The position numbers and the translations under genes were made by a program. Source: Leptospira ellinghausenii (GTDB taxonomy: Bacteria; Spirochaetota; Leptospiria; Leptospirales; Leptospiraceae). Taken from it: a stretch of 64,000 nucleotides of DNA. The stretch is from assembly GCF_003114815.1 (NCBI RefSeq), contig NZ_BFAZ01000003.1, positions 239,549 to 303,548 on the forward strand, written 5' to 3'. Shown piece after piece: positions 11,162 through 21,963 of the stretch (position 1 is its first letter; every line of letters begins with the position of its first letter). The notes beneath the pieces are model-generated. The model had not been told where the DNA came from and made no database searches. It saw only the letters and a program-made list of their open reading frames with translations.

Positions 11162-11785
11162 ATGGCTAAAGGTTTAATCGGCGAAAAATTGGGCATGGCC
11201 CACATATTCAATAACGACGGTAAGATGGTAACTGTTACTGTTTTACGCGTGGGTCCTTGTTTTGTGTCCCAGGTAAAAACTGCTGCGAATGACGGCTACG
11301 AAGCTGTTCAATTAGCATTTGGTGATGCCAAAGAAAAACACTTAACAAAGGCCGAAGTTGGACATATTAAAAAGGCGAATATCGCGACTCCTAAAAAAAC
11401 TTTGGTTGAATTCAAAGGATTTGAAGAAGTTGCAGTGGGTTCAGAAGTGAAACTCGCTGATGTTTTTGCTTTGAATGATACAGTAAAGGTTACCGGAACT
11501 TCTAAAGGGAAGGGAACACAAGGTGTTGTAAAACGCCATGGATTTGCTGGTGGTCCTGCTGGGCACGGTTCTCGTTTCCAAAGACACCCTGGTTCGATTG
11601 GATCGAACACAACTCCTGGACGTGTGTTCAAGGGTTTGAAGATGGGTGGAAGAATGGGTTCTGAACAGACAACTGTTCGAAACCTAAAAGTAGTAAAAAT
11701 TGATGCAGATGCTAACTTAGTATTTGTATCCGGTCCGGTTCCAGGAAGGGAACGTGGTATCGTTACGATAGAAAAAATCGGATAG
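11162..11785 (+). CDS. rplC: 50S ribosomal protein L3
   Basis: Protein uL3, 207 residues, an early assembly protein whose long loop reaches the peptidyl transferase centre. The diagnostic loop [20 protein letters not shown] and the following [14 protein letters not shown] are intact. An AGGAT purine stretch precedes the ATG. Spacing to rplD is 11 bases. Confidence 0.99.
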   Translation: MAKGLIGEKLGMAHIFNNDGKMVTVTVLRVGPCFVSQVKTAANDGYEAVQLAFGDAKEKHLTKAEVGHIKKANIATPKKTLVEFKGFEEVAVGSEVKLADVFALNDTVKVTGTSKGKGTQGVVKRHGFAGGPAGHGSRFQRHPGSIGSNTTPGRVFKGLKMGGRMGSEQTTVRNLKVVKIDADANLVFVSGPVPGRERGIVTIEKIG

Positions 11786-11796
11786 ATAGGTAGAAC

Positions 11797-12432
11797 ATGA
11801 AAGCGCGTAAATACAATAAAGAAGGCGTATTCGTAAGCGAAGTTGAACTTCCGGCAGAATTATTTGCTACCGGCATTTCGCTTGGAGCCATCTATGATGC
11901 GGTTAAAGCTGAAAATGCGAACAATCGACAAGGAACACATTCTACAAAAGATCGTTCCGAAGTTCGCGGTGGGGGAATCAAACCTTGGGCTCAAAAAGGA
12001 ACTGGTCGTGCAAGACAAGGATCCATCCGAGCTCCTCATTTCGTTGGTGGTGGTATCATTCATGGACCAAAACCAAGAGATTATTCCTCTAACTTGTCAC
12101 GCAGCGTTAAGAAGAAAGCTGTTCTCTCCATCCTTAACAAAAAGGCAGAAGAAAACAGAATCGCGATCATAGAAGACGTAGAACCTTCTTCTTACTCCAC
12201 AAAGTCCATCTACAATATTTTGAAGAACATGGACATTGCAGAGAAGGGTAACGTGGGATTTGTAGTAGCTGGTGAAAACCAATTTCTAAAAAGATCCACT
12301 CGCAATATAGAGAACCTCAAATATGTGAACAGCAAACGTGTCGTTTGCCGAGACATCCTCTATAATAACAATTTAGTAATCTCTGAAAGCGCTTTAAAAG
12401 AGCTTCAGGCTCAGTATTCTAAGAAAGGATAA
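11797..12432 (+). CDS. rplD: 50S ribosomal protein L4
   Basis: Protein uL4, 211 residues. The exit-tunnel loop is recognisable ([20 protein letters not shown], followed by [14 protein letters not shown]). In E. coli L4 represses the S10 operon through its leader. No comparable long leader exists before rpsJ here, because tuf abuts it, so that mechanism is doubtful in this organism. The stop is 4 bases before the rplW start. Confidence 0.98.
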   Translation: MKARKYNKEGVFVSEVELPAELFATGISLGAIYDAVKAENANNRQGTHSTKDRSEVRGGGIKPWAQKGTGRARQGSIRAPHFVGGGIIHGPKPRDYSSNLSRSVKKKAVLSILNKKAEENRIAIIEDVEPSSYSTKSIYNILKNMDIAEKGNVGFVVAGENQFLKRSTRNIENLKYVNSKRVVCRDILYNNNLVISESALKELQAQYSKKG

Positions 12433-12436
12433 GACA

Positions 12437-12742
12437 GTGAACCTAGAGAATGTAATCTTATCACCGGTTGTTACAGAAAAGTCGCAAGACCTGCAAACAA
12501 TTGGAGAACGTATGGGAAAAAGAACTGTCAAGTATACGTTCAAAGTCCACCCGGATGCGAACAAAACTTTGATCAAACAAGCCCTGAAACAAATGTATAA
12601 CGTTGTTCCAACTGCTGTAAACGTAGCCGTTTACCGTGGGAAAATGAAACGTTTTAGAAACATGCCGTCCCCTAGACCTCACTACAAAAAAGCTGTAGTG
12701 ACCTTTGCTGACGGAGCAAATTTGGATTTTGCTAAGGTTTAA
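12437..12742 (+). CDS. rplW: 50S ribosomal protein L23
   Basis: Protein uL23, 101 residues, lines the polypeptide exit and is the docking site for trigger factor and SRP in other bacteria. It opens with [18 protein letters not shown] and carries the typical [18 protein letters not shown]. The start is GTG at 12437, supported by AAGGA upstream and by the family N-terminus; no in-frame ATG lies closer. rplB starts 2 bases after the stop. Confidence 0.98.
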   Translation: MNLENVILSPVVTEKSQDLQTIGERMGKRTVKYTFKVHPDANKTLIKQALKQMYNVVPTAVNVAVYRGKMKRFRNMPSPRPHYKKAVVTFADGANLDFAKV

Positions 12743-12744
12743 TT

Positions 12745-13581
12745 ATGGGAATTAGAAAACTTAAACCCACAACACAGTCGAGCCGGTATTATTCGGTATT
12801 AGATTTCAAAGAAATCACAGAAGTGGTTCCTTATAAACCTCTCACAGCCAATTTTTCTTATAAGGCTGGTCGTGATAATAAGGGACGTATCGCTGTTAGA
12901 CGCAAAGGTGGACGTAACAAAAGAAAGTTTCGTATCATCGATTTTAAACGTAATAAATTTGGAATCCCTGCAACAGTAAAAACAATTGAATACGATCCAA
13001 ACCGTTCGTCATTCATTGCTCTTGTCTGTTATGCGGATGGGGAATACCGATACATTTTAGCTCCTAACGGTCTTAAAGTTGGGGATAAAATTGAGTCTGG
13101 TCCAAACGCGGAGATTAAACTAGGAAATTCACTTCCATTGGATAAAATCCCTGCAGGAACAAACGTTCACAACATCGAACTCCATATTGGAAAAGGTGGT
13201 CAGATTGCAAGAACAGCAGGTTCCTTTGCTGTAATCTCCGCAAAAGACGGTGACTACGTATCCCTCAAACTTCCTTCTTCGGAAATCCGAAAGGTGCGTA
13301 AAGAGTGTTTGGCGACAGTTGGAGAACTTTCCAACAAAGACCACAACTTAGTGATCATAGGAAAAGCCGGTCGTAACCGTTGGTTAGGAAAAAGACCGAA
13401 GGTAAGAGGGGTCGTTATGAACCCTGTGGACCACCCACTCGGTGGTGGTGAAGGTAGAACTTCCGGAGGTCGTCACCCAGTGACTCCTTGGGGTAAACCT
13501 ACGAAAGGATTTAAAACACGTAAGACTAGACCGTCTGACCGTTTTATTGTCCAAAGACGTAAGAAAAACAGGAATAGGTAG
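12745..13581 (+). CDS. rplB: 50S ribosomal protein L2
   Basis: Protein uL2, 278 residues, needed for subunit association and for peptidyl transferase activity. It contains GRNNxG-like [34 protein letters not shown] and the near-universal C-terminal loop [19 protein letters not shown] with its conserved histidine. The length is typical. Confidence 0.99.
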   Translation: MGIRKLKPTTQSSRYYSVLDFKEITEVVPYKPLTANFSYKAGRDNKGRIAVRRKGGRNKRKFRIIDFKRNKFGIPATVKTIEYDPNRSSFIALVCYADGEYRYILAPNGLKVGDKIESGPNAEIKLGNSLPLDKIPAGTNVHNIELHIGKGGQIARTAGSFAVISAKDGDYVSLKLPSSEIRKVRKECLATVGELSNKDHNLVIIGKAGRNRWLGKRPKVRGVVMNPVDHPLGGGEGRTSGGRHPVTPWGKPTKGFKTRKTRPSDRFIVQRRKKNRNR

Positions 13582-13594
13582 GATCTAGATACTC

Positions 13595-13873
13595 ATGGCT
13601 AGAAGCTTAAAAAAAGGTCCGTTCATCGACGACCACCTCATGAAAAAAATTACCAAGTTAAACTCTGAAGGGAAAAAAACTCCCTTCAAGTCTTGGTCCA
13701 GAAGAAGTACCATTTATCCAGATATGATTGGTCATACAGTCATGATTCATAATGGCAAAGCGTTTGTTCCTGTTTATGTGAATGAAAACATGATTGGACA
13801 CAAACTTGGTGAATTTGCTCCCACTAGAACCTTCAAAGGTCATGGTGGAGACAAAAAAGTAGCGAAGAAATAG
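13595..13873 (+). CDS. rpsS: 30S ribosomal protein S19
   Basis: Protein uS19, 92 residues, a head protein that forms a complex with S13 and contacts the A-site side. The start [18 protein letters not shown] and the end [14 protein letters not shown] are classic. It lies 13 bases after rplB and is followed closely by rplV. Confidence 0.99.
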   Translation: MARSLKKGPFIDDHLMKKITKLNSEGKKTPFKSWSRRSTIYPDMIGHTVMIHNGKAFVPVYVNENMIGHKLGEFAPTRTFKGHGGDKKVAKK

Positions 13874-13881
13874 GTAGAGTG

Positions 13882-14232
13882 ATGGAAGCAAAAGCAGTAG
13901 GAAAACACCTCAGAATTTCTGCCAGAAAAGCTCGCCTGGTTGCGGATGAAGTTCGTGGATACGATTACAAAGAAGCGATAGATATCTTGCGATTTACAAA
14001 CAAATCGGCAAGTTCAATGATCATTAACCTTCTCAACTCTGCAGTGGCAAATGCCATTCAGATGAATGAAAGTTTGGATCCTAGCTCACTTTATGTTAAA
14101 AAAATCTATGTGGATGACGGACCAATCATGAAACGTTTCCGCCCAAGAGCACGTGGACGTGCTTCTCGGATCCGTAAACGCCTAAGCCACATTACCGTTG
14201 TTGTATCTGAAATCGAAAAGAAGGTTAGCTAA
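13882..14232 (+). CDS. rplV: 50S ribosomal protein L22
   Basis: Protein uL22, 116 residues from the ATG at 13882. A GTG directly in front (13879) would add one residue, but [20 protein letters not shown] is the expected beginning. The C-terminal hairpin [20 protein letters not shown] lines the exit tunnel near the macrolide site. Confidence 0.97.
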   Translation: MEAKAVGKHLRISARKARLVADEVRGYDYKEAIDILRFTNKSASSMIINLLNSAVANAIQMNESLDPSSLYVKKIYVDDGPIMKRFRPRARGRASRIRKRLSHITVVVSEIEKKVS

Positions 14233-14235
14233 TTT

Positions 14236-14913
14236 ATGGGTCAGAAAGTAAATCCAATCGGACTACGAATCGGAATCACACGTAACTGGGATTCGGTTTG
14301 GTTTTCCAAACAAGATTACATCAAAAATCTTCACGAAGATATCAAGATCCGTAGATTCCTTCAGAAGAAATTCAAAAATGCATCCGTTGTGAAAATCGTA
14401 ATCGAAAGATTCCCTGAAAAAATCAACGTGAATCTCCATACTTCTAAACCAGGTATGGTGATTGGTCAAAAAGGCCAAAACATCGAAGCGGTGAAACAAG
14501 AGCTTAAAAAATACGCTGATAAACCGATCGGAATGAACATCATCGAAGTGAAAAAACCAGAAATCATCGCACAAGCGATTGCTGAAACGGTTGCCCTTCA
14601 AATCGAACAAAGGATGCCTTTCCGTCGTGTCATGAAAGCGGAACTTCGTCGTGCGATGCGCGGTGGGGTTGAAGGTGTCAAAATCCAAATCTCTGGACGT
14701 CTCAATGGGGCGGACATGGCAAGAACTGAAAAGTATATGGAAGGACGAGTCCCTCTTCATACTCTTCGTGCCAAAATTGATTTTGGATTCAAAGAAGCTC
14801 TCACGACTTTCGGACAAATCGGTGTGAAAGTATGGACTTATACCGGTGATTACTTCCCAACGAAGGAAGAATCCGATGAAGATAAATACGCTGTAAAACG
14901 TAGAACGAGTTAA
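14236..14913 (+). CDS. rpsC: 30S ribosomal protein S3
   Basis: Protein uS3, 225 residues, part of the mRNA entry channel. It starts [20 protein letters not shown]. The KH domain carries [12 protein letters not shown] with an intact GxxG loop, and the C-terminal domain has [19 protein letters not shown]. Three bases separate it from rplV. A long antisense reading frame across this gene is a codon-bias shadow. Confidence 0.99.
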   Translation: MGQKVNPIGLRIGITRNWDSVWFSKQDYIKNLHEDIKIRRFLQKKFKNASVVKIVIERFPEKINVNLHTSKPGMVIGQKGQNIEAVKQELKKYADKPIGMNIIEVKKPEIIAQAIAETVALQIEQRMPFRRVMKAELRRAMRGGVEGVKIQISGRLNGADMARTEKYMEGRVPLHTLRAKIDFGFKEALTTFGQIGVKVWTYTGDYFPTKEESDEDKYAVKRRTS

Positions 14914-14935
14914 GAAGTACTAAAGAGAAACCATC

Positions 14936-15349
14936 ATGTTAGCACCTAAACGAGTAAAATTTAGAAAACGCCAAAGAGGGCGCTTAAAAGGTAAGGACGA
15001 AAGAGGTTCTTACGTTGCGTTCGGAGAGTTTGGTTTAAAAGCCATTTCCTCCGGTCGTATCACTGCGCGACAAATTGAGGCAGCAAGGATCACTATCAAC
15101 CGCCAAGTAAAACGAGGTGGGAAATTATGGATCAGGATCTTTCCTCATTTACCAATCACTAAAAAACCTGCCGAAACTCGTATGGGTAAAGGTAAAGGTA
15201 ACCCTGAGTTCTGGATTGCTGAAATCCGACCAGGACGAGTTCTTTTTGAAATGGCTGGTGTTGATGAAGAAACAGCACGAAAAGCACTCCACCTAGCAGC
15301 ATTTAAACTGCCAGTTGAAACTTCATTTGTTAAGAGGAACGTTCTATGA
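14936..15349 (+). CDS. rplP: 50S ribosomal protein L16
   Basis: Protein uL16, 137 residues, sits near the A-site tRNA and the peptidyl transferase centre. Conserved segments are [38 protein letters not shown] and [14 protein letters not shown]. Its stop overlaps the rpmC start by 4 bases (ATGA), indicating translational coupling. Confidence 0.99.
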   Translation: MLAPKRVKFRKRQRGRLKGKDERGSYVAFGEFGLKAISSGRITARQIEAARITINRQVKRGGKLWIRIFPHLPITKKPAETRMGKGKGNPEFWIAEIRPGRVLFEMAGVDEETARKALHLAAFKLPVETSFVKRNVL

Positions 15350-15618
15350 AAGACGATTTCAAATCACTTTCTCCAGAAGATTTGAAGAAAGAAATTCTCT
15401 CCTCTTCAGAAGAAGTTAGAAAAGCAAGATTCCAATTTGGGGTTACAAGATCTCTTGAGAACCCAAAAGTAATCCGCAATCATAAGAAGAGAATTGCCCA
15501 AGCGTTAACTGTCCTTCGTGAGAAGGAACTAGCTGCCAAAGGTAAACTCAAACAAATCGCACCGAAAGCTGGTTCGGCTCCAAAAGTCGCAAAAACAAGC
15601 AAAGGTAAGAAGAAGTAG
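15346..15618 (+). CDS. rpmC: 50S ribosomal protein L29
   Basis: Protein uL29, located beside L23 at the tunnel exit. The core shows [20 protein letters not shown] and [19 protein letters not shown]. At 90 residues it is longer than the usual 60-70 because of a lysine/alanine-rich C-terminal tail from about residue 65. The start overlaps the rplP stop. Confidence 0.97.
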   Translation: MKDDFKSLSPEDLKKEILSSSEEVRKARFQFGVTRSLENPKVIRNHKKRIAQALTVLREKELAAKGKLKQIAPKAGSAPKVAKTSKGKKK

Positions 15619-15621
15619 GTT

Positions 15622-15891
15622 ATGGAAGATAAAAACTCTAAAAAATCTTTAACCATTCAAGGTGTAGTTGTGAGTGATGCTATGGATAAAACCGTAGTGA
15701 TCGAAATCATCACAAGAAAAGTGCACCCACGGTTTAAGAAAATTATGACCAGAACTTCTCGAGTGAAAATTCACGATGAGAAGAACGAGTGTCAAGTTGG
15801 TGATCGAGTCATCGCTGTGGAAACAAGACCACTTTCTAAACAGAAACACCATAAACTTGTAAAGGTAATTGAGAAGGCGAAATTAGTATGA
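15622..15891 (+). CDS. rpsQ: 30S ribosomal protein S17
   Basis: Protein uS17, 89 residues, a primary 16S rRNA binding protein. The OB-fold core reads [20 protein letters not shown], followed by [20 protein letters not shown]. It overlaps rplN by 4 bases (ATGA). Confidence 0.98.
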   Translation: MEDKNSKKSLTIQGVVVSDAMDKTVVIEIITRKVHPRFKKIMTRTSRVKIHDEKNECQVGDRVIAVETRPLSKQKHHKLVKVIEKAKLV

Positions 15892-16280
15892 TCCAACAAG
15901 AAACTATTTTACAAGTAGCCGATAACTCGGGTGTGAAAAAAGTCATGTGCGTTAAAGTGCTTGGCGGTTCCAAAAAACGCTACGCAACGCTTGGTGACGA
16001 AATCATCGTCGCTGTGAAAGAAGCACAACCTGCATACGGACTTCGTGACGGGCAAGGAAAGAAAGTGCATAACAAAGCGGTTCAAAGAGCCGTTGTCGTA
16101 AGAACGAAAAAAGAAGTTCGTCGTCCAGACGGAACTTACATCCGTTTTGATGACAACGCGGTTGCCATTATCGATGATAAAGGTAACCCAAAAGGAACAA
16201 GGATCTTCGGACCTGTTGCTCGTGAACTACGTGATAAAAAATACATGAAAATTATATCTCTAGCTCCGGAGGTTCTCTAA
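15888..16280 (+). CDS. rplN: 50S ribosomal protein L14
   Basis: Protein uL14, 130 residues, part of the intersubunit bridge with h14 of 16S rRNA. It opens [20 protein letters not shown] and carries the typical [15 protein letters not shown] and [13 protein letters not shown]. At 130 residues it is a few longer than the usual 122. Confidence 0.99.
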   Translation: MIQQETILQVADNSGVKKVMCVKVLGGSKKRYATLGDEIIVAVKEAQPAYGLRDGQGKKVHNKAVQRAVVVRTKKEVRRPDGTYIRFDDNAVAIIDDKGNPKGTRIFGPVARELRDKKYMKIISLAPEVL

Positions 16281-16281
16281 A

Positions 16282-16665
16282 ATGGCGACTAAGTTAGCAT
16301 ATAGAGGTTCCGAGCCTACTAAATTCAAAAAAACAAAAATCAAAAAGGACGATGAAGTTCTTGTGATTTCTGGAAAAGAAAAAGGAAAAAAAGGGAAGGT
16401 TCTTGCTGTTGATAAACGTAAAGACCGTGTTTACATCGAAGGTGTGAACAAAAGAAAAAGATTCGTTCGCCCAACCCAAGAAAACCCTGGTGGTGGTGCG
16501 ATTGAAATCGAATTCCCGATCCATATTTCCAATGTGATGTTTCACGACGCAAAAGCAGAGAACAAAGCGAAGCCAAAGAAGAAAATTAAGGCTGTACGCT
16601 TGGGCTTTGCTGAGAAGGATGGTAAATCCGTACGAGTGACTCGACCTGAAGGGAAAGAAGTATAG
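16282..16665 (+). CDS. rplX: 50S ribosomal protein L24
   Basis: Protein uL24, 127 residues against about 105 in E. coli. The KOW motif is [19 protein letters not shown], followed by [20 protein letters not shown]. The extra length comes from a roughly 20-residue N-terminal stretch ([16 protein letters not shown]) and a short basic tail. It is an assembly initiator of the 50S subunit. Confidence 0.98.
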   Translation: MATKLAYRGSEPTKFKKTKIKKDDEVLVISGKEKGKKGKVLAVDKRKDRVYIEGVNKRKRFVRPTQENPGGGAIEIEFPIHISNVMFHDAKAENKAKPKKKIKAVRLGFAEKDGKSVRVTRPEGKEV

Positions 16666-16667
16666 AT

Positions 16668-17219
16668 ATGGTACCTAGGCTTAAATCAAAATACGAAAAG
16701 GAAATTCGTCCTACACTCCAAAAGTCACTCGGCTTCCAAAGTGTAATGCGAGTTCCAAAATTAGAAAAAATCGTAATCAACGTAGGGATGGGTGAAGCTC
16801 ACACAAACCCTAAGGCAATGGAAGCATGTCTTGTGGAAATTGGCCAAATCACTGGACAAAGACCTGTGAAAACTTTCGCTAAAAAATCCATCGCGGGTTT
16901 CAAAGTGAGAGAAGGAATGGTGCTTGGTTGCAAAGTGACTCTACGTGGACATCATATGTATGAGTTCCTTGATCGTTTCATCAACGTTGCCCTTCCAAGG
17001 GTTCGTGACTTTCGTGGTGTTAGCCCGAAGGGATTTGATGGCAGAGGGAATTACAACCTTTCTGTTAGAGAACAGATCATTTTCCCAGAGATCCAATTTG
17101 ATAAAATCAATACGATCTATGGAATCAATATCACTTTCGTAACGAACACGGAAGTGGACAAAGAAGCGTTCGAATTATTCCAAGCCTTCGGTATGCCTTA
17201 CCGAGCGGCAGGTAAGTAG
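16668..17219 (+). CDS. rplE: 50S ribosomal protein L5
   Basis: Protein uL5, 183 residues, binds 5S rRNA and contacts P-site tRNA. It contains [33 protein letters not shown] and [18 protein letters not shown]. The start [20 protein letters not shown] fits the family. rpsN follows after 10 bases. Confidence 0.99.
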   Translation: MVPRLKSKYEKEIRPTLQKSLGFQSVMRVPKLEKIVINVGMGEAHTNPKAMEACLVEIGQITGQRPVKTFAKKSIAGFKVREGMVLGCKVTLRGHHMYEFLDRFINVALPRVRDFRGVSPKGFDGRGNYNLSVREQIIFPEIQFDKINTIYGINITFVTNTEVDKEAFELFQAFGMPYRAAGK

Positions 17220-17229
17220 GAGATTACTC

Positions 17230-17415
17230 ATGGCGAAAAAATCAATGATGGAACGCCACGCCAAAGAGCAAAAATTCAAAGTGAGAGAGTACAATCGTTG
17301 CCCTCTTTGTGGTCGATCACGCGCTTATTTGCGCCGCTTTGATATGTGTCGTCTTTGCTTCCGGGACCTTGCTAGCAAGGCTCAGATCCCCGGTGTGAAA
17401 AAGTCCTCCTGGTAA
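17230..17415 (+). CDS. rpsN: 30S ribosomal protein S14, zinc-binding (type Z)
   Basis: Protein uS14 of the short, zinc-containing class: 61 residues with Cys24, Cys27, Cys40 and Cys43 forming CPLC...CRLC. The E. coli form is about 100 residues and lacks these cysteines. A zinc form in the spc position is usual for spirochaetes and Gram-positives; some bacteria keep a second zinc-free copy elsewhere for zinc starvation, but none is in this window. Confidence 0.98.
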   Translation: MAKKSMMERHAKEQKFKVREYNRCPLCGRSRAYLRRFDMCRLCFRDLASKAQIPGVKKSSW

Positions 17416-17432
17416 TTAGGTTAAGGTAAGAT

Positions 17433-17831
17433 ATGAGTCTTTCAGATCCAATCGCAGATATGCTAACAAGAATTAGAAACGCACAACAAGCTAAACATGA
17501 GCTTTGTGTGATTCCTGGTAGCAAAATCAAAAAGTCCATCCTAGATCTTCTCAAAGAAGAAGGTTTTGTAGATGATGTCCAAACTGTAAAAAATGGAAGT
17601 TTTGATGACTTCCAAGTAAAATTGAAATACGACACAGAGAAAAAACCTGTGATCCGTATGATTGAACGTGTTTCCACACCAGGACGTCGGGTGTACATCC
17701 AATCCGGTGAAATCCGTCCTTTCCGAAATAACATCGGAACACTCATCCTTTCGACATCGAAAGGTGTGATGACGGGAAAACGCGCTCGTAAACTCAGAGT
17801 AGGAGGGGAAGTTCTCTGTAAGGTATTCTAG
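17433..17831 (+). CDS. rpsH: 30S ribosomal protein S8
   Basis: Protein uS8, 132 residues. It begins [20 protein letters not shown] and ends with [20 protein letters not shown] leading to VLCKVF. In E. coli S8 represses the spc operon by binding at rplE; whether the same site exists here was not tested. Confidence 0.99.
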   Translation: MSLSDPIADMLTRIRNAQQAKHELCVIPGSKIKKSILDLLKEEGFVDDVQTVKNGSFDDFQVKLKYDTEKKPVIRMIERVSTPGRRVYIQSGEIRPFRNNIGTLILSTSKGVMTGKRARKLRVGGEVLCKVF

Positions 17832-17845
17832 AGAACGATAACACC

Positions 17846-18385
17846 ATGTCTCGAGTTGGAAAAAGTATCATCAAATTGCCTGCAAAGGTAGAAGTTAAAG
17901 CAGATGCAGAAGCCCTTACAATCAAAGGGCCATTAGGGGAATTAAAAACTCCACTTTATGAAGGTGTCGGAGCAAACGTGGAAAACGGCGAATTGGTGTT
18001 CACAAGAAAAAGTGAAGACCAGAAGACAGTGGCTCTCCACGGTCTCGTTCGTTCCCTTGCGATGAACTGTGTAAAGGGTGTCACAACTGGTTGGGAAAAA
18101 AACCTAGAAATCACTGGGGTCGGTTACCGTGCGCAAAAACGTGGTAAGGATCTTGTGATGGCTCTTGGGTACTCTCACGAAGTGGTTTTTCCTGAGCCAA
18201 ATGGCATCAAAATCGAAGTCGCAGATCAGCTCAAAATCAAAGTATCGGGCATTGACCGACAACTGGTTGGACAAGTTGCGGCTGACATTCGTTCCAAAAG
18301 ACCTCCGGAGCCTTATAAAGGCAAAGGGATCAAATATCAGAACGAATACATCCGTAGAAAGGCCGGAAAAACCGGTAAGAAGTAG
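17846..18385 (+). CDS. rplF: 50S ribosomal protein L6
   Basis: Protein uL6, 179 residues, near the factor-binding site of the 50S subunit. It shows [20 protein letters not shown] at the start, the central [20 protein letters not shown], and the terminal [15 protein letters not shown] motif ([20 protein letters not shown]). Confidence 0.99.
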   Translation: MSRVGKSIIKLPAKVEVKADAEALTIKGPLGELKTPLYEGVGANVENGELVFTRKSEDQKTVALHGLVRSLAMNCVKGVTTGWEKNLEITGVGYRAQKRGKDLVMALGYSHEVVFPEPNGIKIEVADQLKIKVSGIDRQLVGQVAADIRSKRPPEPYKGKGIKYQNEYIRRKAGKTGKK

Positions 18386-18391
18386 AACGTC

Positions 18392-18760
18392 ATGATCAAC
18401 AAGACAGCTAAAAATAGTAAAAGATTGAGAAGAGCGGAGAGAGTTCGATACAAAATCCGCCAAACATCGGATAGGCCTCGGTTAGTGTTTAATAAAACAA
18501 ACCGTTACCTGACTGCACAAATCATAGATGATGCAAAAGGTGTAACACTTGTATACGCAACCACTCTCGAGAAAGATTTTCCGAAACATGAAAATTCTAA
18601 GAAGAGTAAATCGGCTGCAACCGAACTCGGTAAAGTAGTTGCTGATAAGGCGAAAAAAGCGGGTGTTTCCCAAGTGGTACTCGACCGTTCTGGAATGGTT
18701 TACCATGGAAGAATCGCTGCGTTTGCTGATTCTGCCCGTGAAGGTGGATTGGAGTTCTAA
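18392..18760 (+). CDS. rplR: 50S ribosomal protein L18
   Basis: Protein uL18, 122 residues, binds 5S rRNA with L5. Conserved features are the basic N-terminus, [20 protein letters not shown], and [20 protein letters not shown] followed by AREGGLEF. rpsE starts directly after the stop with no spacer. Confidence 0.98.
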   Translation: MINKTAKNSKRLRRAERVRYKIRQTSDRPRLVFNKTNRYLTAQIIDDAKGVTLVYATTLEKDFPKHENSKKSKSAATELGKVVADKAKKAGVSQVVLDRSGMVYHGRIAAFADSAREGGLEF

Positions 18761-19267
18761 ATGATGTTAGAAGAAGAAACAAAAGAATTTACTGAAAAAG
18801 TCGTTAAAATCGACCGCGTTGCCAAAGTAGTAAAAGGGGGACGTCGTTTCTCTTTTAATGCTTTATCCGTTGTAGGTGACTCCAAAGGAAAAGTAGGCAT
18901 TGGATTTGGAAAAGCAAATGAAGTTCCAGATGCGATCCGAAAGTCCATCGAATCTGCAAAAAAGAATTTAAAATCCATTCATTACATTGGTCACACCGTT
19001 CCACATGATGTGGTTGGACAATTCAAATCAGCACGAGTGATTTTGAAACCAGCTTCACCAGGAACTGGGATCATCGCTGGAGCTTCTGTTCGTTCCGTTT
19101 TGGAAAGAGCCGGGATCCAGGATGTTCTAACAAAATCTTGGGGTTCTTCAAACCCGATGAACATTGTAAAGGCGACTATGGATGCATTACAACAGTTGGA
19201 AACTCCGTCTATGGCGGTGAAACGACGTGGTGTTAGCCTCAAACACTTGTTTGGGCAAGATCTATAA
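18761..19267 (+). CDS. rpsE: 30S ribosomal protein S5
   Basis: Protein uS5, 168 residues, involved in decoding accuracy and mRNA unwinding at the entry channel. It contains [27 protein letters not shown]-like [19 protein letters not shown] and [19 protein letters not shown]. Two ATG codons are in tandem at 18761 and 18764; either may be used. Confidence 0.98.
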   Translation: MMLEEETKEFTEKVVKIDRVAKVVKGGRRFSFNALSVVGDSKGKVGIGFGKANEVPDAIRKSIESAKKNLKSIHYIGHTVPHDVVGQFKSARVILKPASPGTGIIAGASVRSVLERAGIQDVLTKSWGSSNPMNIVKATMDALQQLETPSMAVKRRGVSLKHLFGQDL

Positions 19268-19281
19268 GAAGGAATCTGACT

Positions 19282-19461
19282 ATGGAAGAAGTGATCGTAA
19301 CGCAAGAAAGAAGTTCCATCGGTATCATCCCGATGCACAAAAAAACTCTGATTGCTCTCGGCCTTAAAAAGAAAGGTCAATCCAAAAAACACAAAATGAC
19401 TCCCCAATTGAAAGGGATGTTACGACAAGTAGGTTACTTGTTGAAAGTGGAAAAGGTATAA
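19282..19461 (+). CDS. rpmD: 50S ribosomal protein L30
   Basis: Protein uL30, 59 residues, a small gene in its normal place between rpsE and rplO. The translation [20 protein letters not shown], then [20 protein letters not shown] and [14 protein letters not shown], fits the L30 fold. GAAGGAA lies ahead of the ATG and the stop is 4 bases before rplO. Confidence 0.96.
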   Translation: MEEVIVTQERSSIGIIPMHKKTLIALGLKKKGQSKKHKMTPQLKGMLRQVGYLLKVEKV

Positions 19462-19465
19462 TAAT

Positions 19466-19999
19466 ATGGCACAAGAAAGAATCGAACAAGGTCGTGGGTT
19501 TGGTGCAAAACGCGCTAAAAAATCCACATCTCTCGGAAACAAAAACTTGGTTCCTGTTCCAGAAGGCGCAAAAACCTCTCCAAAACGCGTTGGCCAAGGT
19601 CCTGGATCTGGGATGGGAAAAACTTCCACTCGTGGTTCCAAAGGACAAAGAGCTCGTGCTGCTTCGATGAGACGTGGATTCGAGGGTGGTCAGCTCCCTC
19701 TCCACAGACGTTTACCAAAACGTGGTTTTACGAATATCTTCTCTGAAGTGTTCCAACCTGTGAATTTGGTTTCTCTTACGAAAGCTGGTCTTTCGGGAGA
19801 AGTGACTCCTGCGATTTTGAAAGCAAAGTCACTTATCAAATCCGAACTAGGACCGATCAAGTTACTCGGAACTGGTGAAGTGACTGTTGCCATTACCATT
19901 ACGGTTGATGCATTTTCAGCTTCTGCAAAAGAGAAGATTGAAAAAGCAGGTGGCAAAGTCATCATCAGAGAAAAGAAAAAAGAAGAGAAAAAAAACTAA
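19466..19999 (+). CDS. rplO: 50S ribosomal protein L15
   Basis: Protein uL15, 177 residues. The glycine-rich N-terminal segment VGQGPGSGMGKTSTRGSKGQ and GFEGGQLPLHRRLPKRGF are diagnostic. The N-terminus is about 25 residues longer than in E. coli and rich in charged residues, and a lysine/glutamate-rich tail (EKKKEEKKN) ends the protein. Confidence 0.98.
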   Translation: MAQERIEQGRGFGAKRAKKSTSLGNKNLVPVPEGAKTSPKRVGQGPGSGMGKTSTRGSKGQRARAASMRRGFEGGQLPLHRRLPKRGFTNIFSEVFQPVNLVSLTKAGLSGEVTPAILKAKSLIKSELGPIKLLGTGEVTVAITITVDAFSASAKEKIEKAGGKVIIREKKKEEKKN

Positions 20000-20006
20000 A
20001 TAACCC

Positions 20007-21386
20007 ATGTTTCAAACCATCGCTAACATCTTTCGAATCCCGGAATTAAGATCTAAAATCCTATTTACGATCGGTATGTTGTTACTTTTCAGAATGGGAA
20101 CTCACGTGACCATTCCTGGTATCAACAGTTTGATTGTGACGGGCATTACTGCCGATCCAAGTGAAGGTTTCCTTGGAATGGTAGATTTGTTTGCTGGTGG
20201 TGCTCTTCTCAAATTTTCTATTTTTGCGCTAGGGATTATGCCTTACATCTCTTCTTCGATCATTATGCAACTTGTGATGGTTCTCATTCCTAGTTTGCAA
20301 AAAATGCAGAAAGAAGGGGAAGAAGGCAGAAAAAAAATCCAACAGTACACTAAGTACGGAACTCTGATCCTCTGTGCGATTCAATCGCTCGCTGTGATCC
20401 AACTTGCAAATTCTTGGTCCACTGGATCGGGAACAGCGCAAGCGAAATACCCAGGCCTTATCAACCCTTCTGTAGAAGGATATTTTTTACCGATTGCGAT
20501 GTTATCCATCACAACGGGAACAGTGCTTCTCATTTGGCTCGGGGAACAAATCACAGAACGTGGGATTGGGAACGGAATTTCTCTCATTATCTTTGCTGGT
20601 ATCATTGGTCGTATGCCAGAAGCACTCATTGCGATGTTTACTTCTGATACTTCGGATGCTCTCAGTATCCTAATCCTAATCATTATCTTTATTGTTCTGA
20701 TTTCACTTACGGTGATTTTAACCCAAGGGGTTCGCCGGGTTCCATTGAATTATGGAAAACAAATGGTGGGTAGAAAGATGGTACAGGCTCGTAGCCAATC
20801 CATTCCTTTCAAAGTGAACAGTGCAAACGTAATGCCAATTATCTTCGCATCTTCTCTCATCCTTTTTCCACAAACAATTGTTCAGTGGTTGTCTTCGAAA
20901 GGGGGACAGTGGGCTGGATGGGCTGTGATAATGGATTATTTTAACCCATTCTCACAAATTTGGTATCATGCTTTATTTTATTATGTGATTTATACTTCTC
21001 TCATTATCTTCTTTGCGTATTTTTATACAGCAATTCAGTTCAACCCACAAGAGTTAGCTGATAATCTAAAAAAATACGGTGGGTTTATCCCCGGTGTTCG
21101 TCCAGGAAGCCAAACAAAAGAAATGATCGAGAAAATTTTGAATCGAATCACCTTACCCGGTGCTCTTTTCCTTGCTGGTCTTGCTCTTGCTCCGTATCTC
21201 ATCATTAAATTCTTAAACCTGGGATCTAATACAGGTGGAGGAACATTAGTGTATACATTCGGAGGAACTTCTCTTCTCATTATGGTGGGTGTCGCTCTCG
21301 AAACGTTAAAACAAATCGAAGCCCAACTCCTCATGAGAAACTACGAAGGTTTCATGAAAAAGACTAAAATCAAGGGAAGAGTGTAA
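20007..21386 (+). CDS. secY: Protein translocase subunit SecY
   Basis: Channel subunit of the SecYEG translocon in the cytoplasmic membrane, 459 residues with ten predicted membrane helices. Conserved elements are [20 protein letters not shown], the second signature [12 protein letters not shown], the cytoplasmic loop [17 protein letters not shown] and [20 protein letters not shown]. It lies 7 bases after rplO and 3 before adk, the common spc layout. Confidence 0.99.
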   Translation: MFQTIANIFRIPELRSKILFTIGMLLLFRMGTHVTIPGINSLIVTGITADPSEGFLGMVDLFAGGALLKFSIFALGIMPYISSSIIMQLVMVLIPSLQKMQKEGEEGRKKIQQYTKYGTLILCAIQSLAVIQLANSWSTGSGTAQAKYPGLINPSVEGYFLPIAMLSITTGTVLLIWLGEQITERGIGNGISLIIFAGIIGRMPEALIAMFTSDTSDALSILILIIIFIVLISLTVILTQGVRRVPLNYGKQMVGRKMVQARSQSIPFKVNSANVMPIIFASSLILFPQTIVQWLSSKGGQWAGWAVIMDYFNPFSQIWYHALFYYVIYTSLIIFFAYFYTAIQFNPQELADNLKKYGGFIPGVRPGSQTKEMIEKILNRITLPGALFLAGLALAPYLIIKFLNLGSNTGGGTLVYTFGGTSLLIMVGVALETLKQIEAQLLMRNYEGFMKKTKIKGRV

Positions 21387-21389
21387 CGA

Positions 21390-21953
21390 ATGAAGAGACT
21401 CATATTTATGGGCCCTCCAGGTGCTGGAAAGGGAACACAAGCTGACATCATCAAAGAGAAATACAATATCCCTCAGATTTCCACAGGTGATATCCTTCGT
21501 GCCGCTGTAAAAAATGGCACTGCTATGGGGATTGAAGCTAAAAAATTTATGGACGCTGGGGACCTAGTTCCAGATGCTGTCGTTATAGGCATAATTCGCG
21601 ACCGTTTGGTCGAATCCGATTGTGCAAATGGATTCATTTTGGATGGATTTCCAAGGACGGTGGAGCAAGCAAAGGCTCTCTCGGAAATCCTCAAAGAGCT
21701 TCACATGGAGCTCGACTCCGTTGTCAACCTAGACGTTCCTGATGAAGAACTCGTCAAACGTTTGCTAGGTAGAGCGATCAAAGAAGGACGCTCGGATGAC
21801 AACGAAGAGACCATCAAAAACCGTCTGCATACTTACAACACCAAGACGTTGCCCCTGATTGACTTTTATAAAGGCACGGGGATCCTTCGGCAAATCAATG
21901 GGTTGGGAAGTATGGAAGAAATCACTAACACTATTTTAAAATCAATCCAGTAG
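21390..21953 (+). CDS. adk: Adenylate kinase
   Basis: Converts ATP and AMP to two ADP in the cytoplasm. The 187-residue protein has the P-loop [10 protein letters not shown], the AMP site [10 protein letters not shown] and the LID-edge [10 protein letters not shown]. It is the short-LID form: there are no zinc cysteines and the LID is replaced by a compact loop around [15 protein letters not shown]. The map gene often found between adk and infA is absent. Confidence 0.98.
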   Translation: MKRLIFMGPPGAGKGTQADIIKEKYNIPQISTGDILRAAVKNGTAMGIEAKKFMDAGDLVPDAVVIGIIRDRLVESDCANGFILDGFPRTVEQAKALSEILKELHMELDSVVNLDVPDEELVKRLLGRAIKEGRSDDNEETIKNRLHTYNTKTLPLIDFYKGTGILRQINGLGSMEEITNTILKSIQ

Positions 21954-21963
21954 GAGATATACC

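Noticed and set aside
14263..14817. 184-codon open frame antisense to rpsC
   Set aside because: It mirrors a highly conserved ribosomal gene, has no family resemblance, and is rich in His/Phe/Asp as expected from reverse-strand reading of biased codons.
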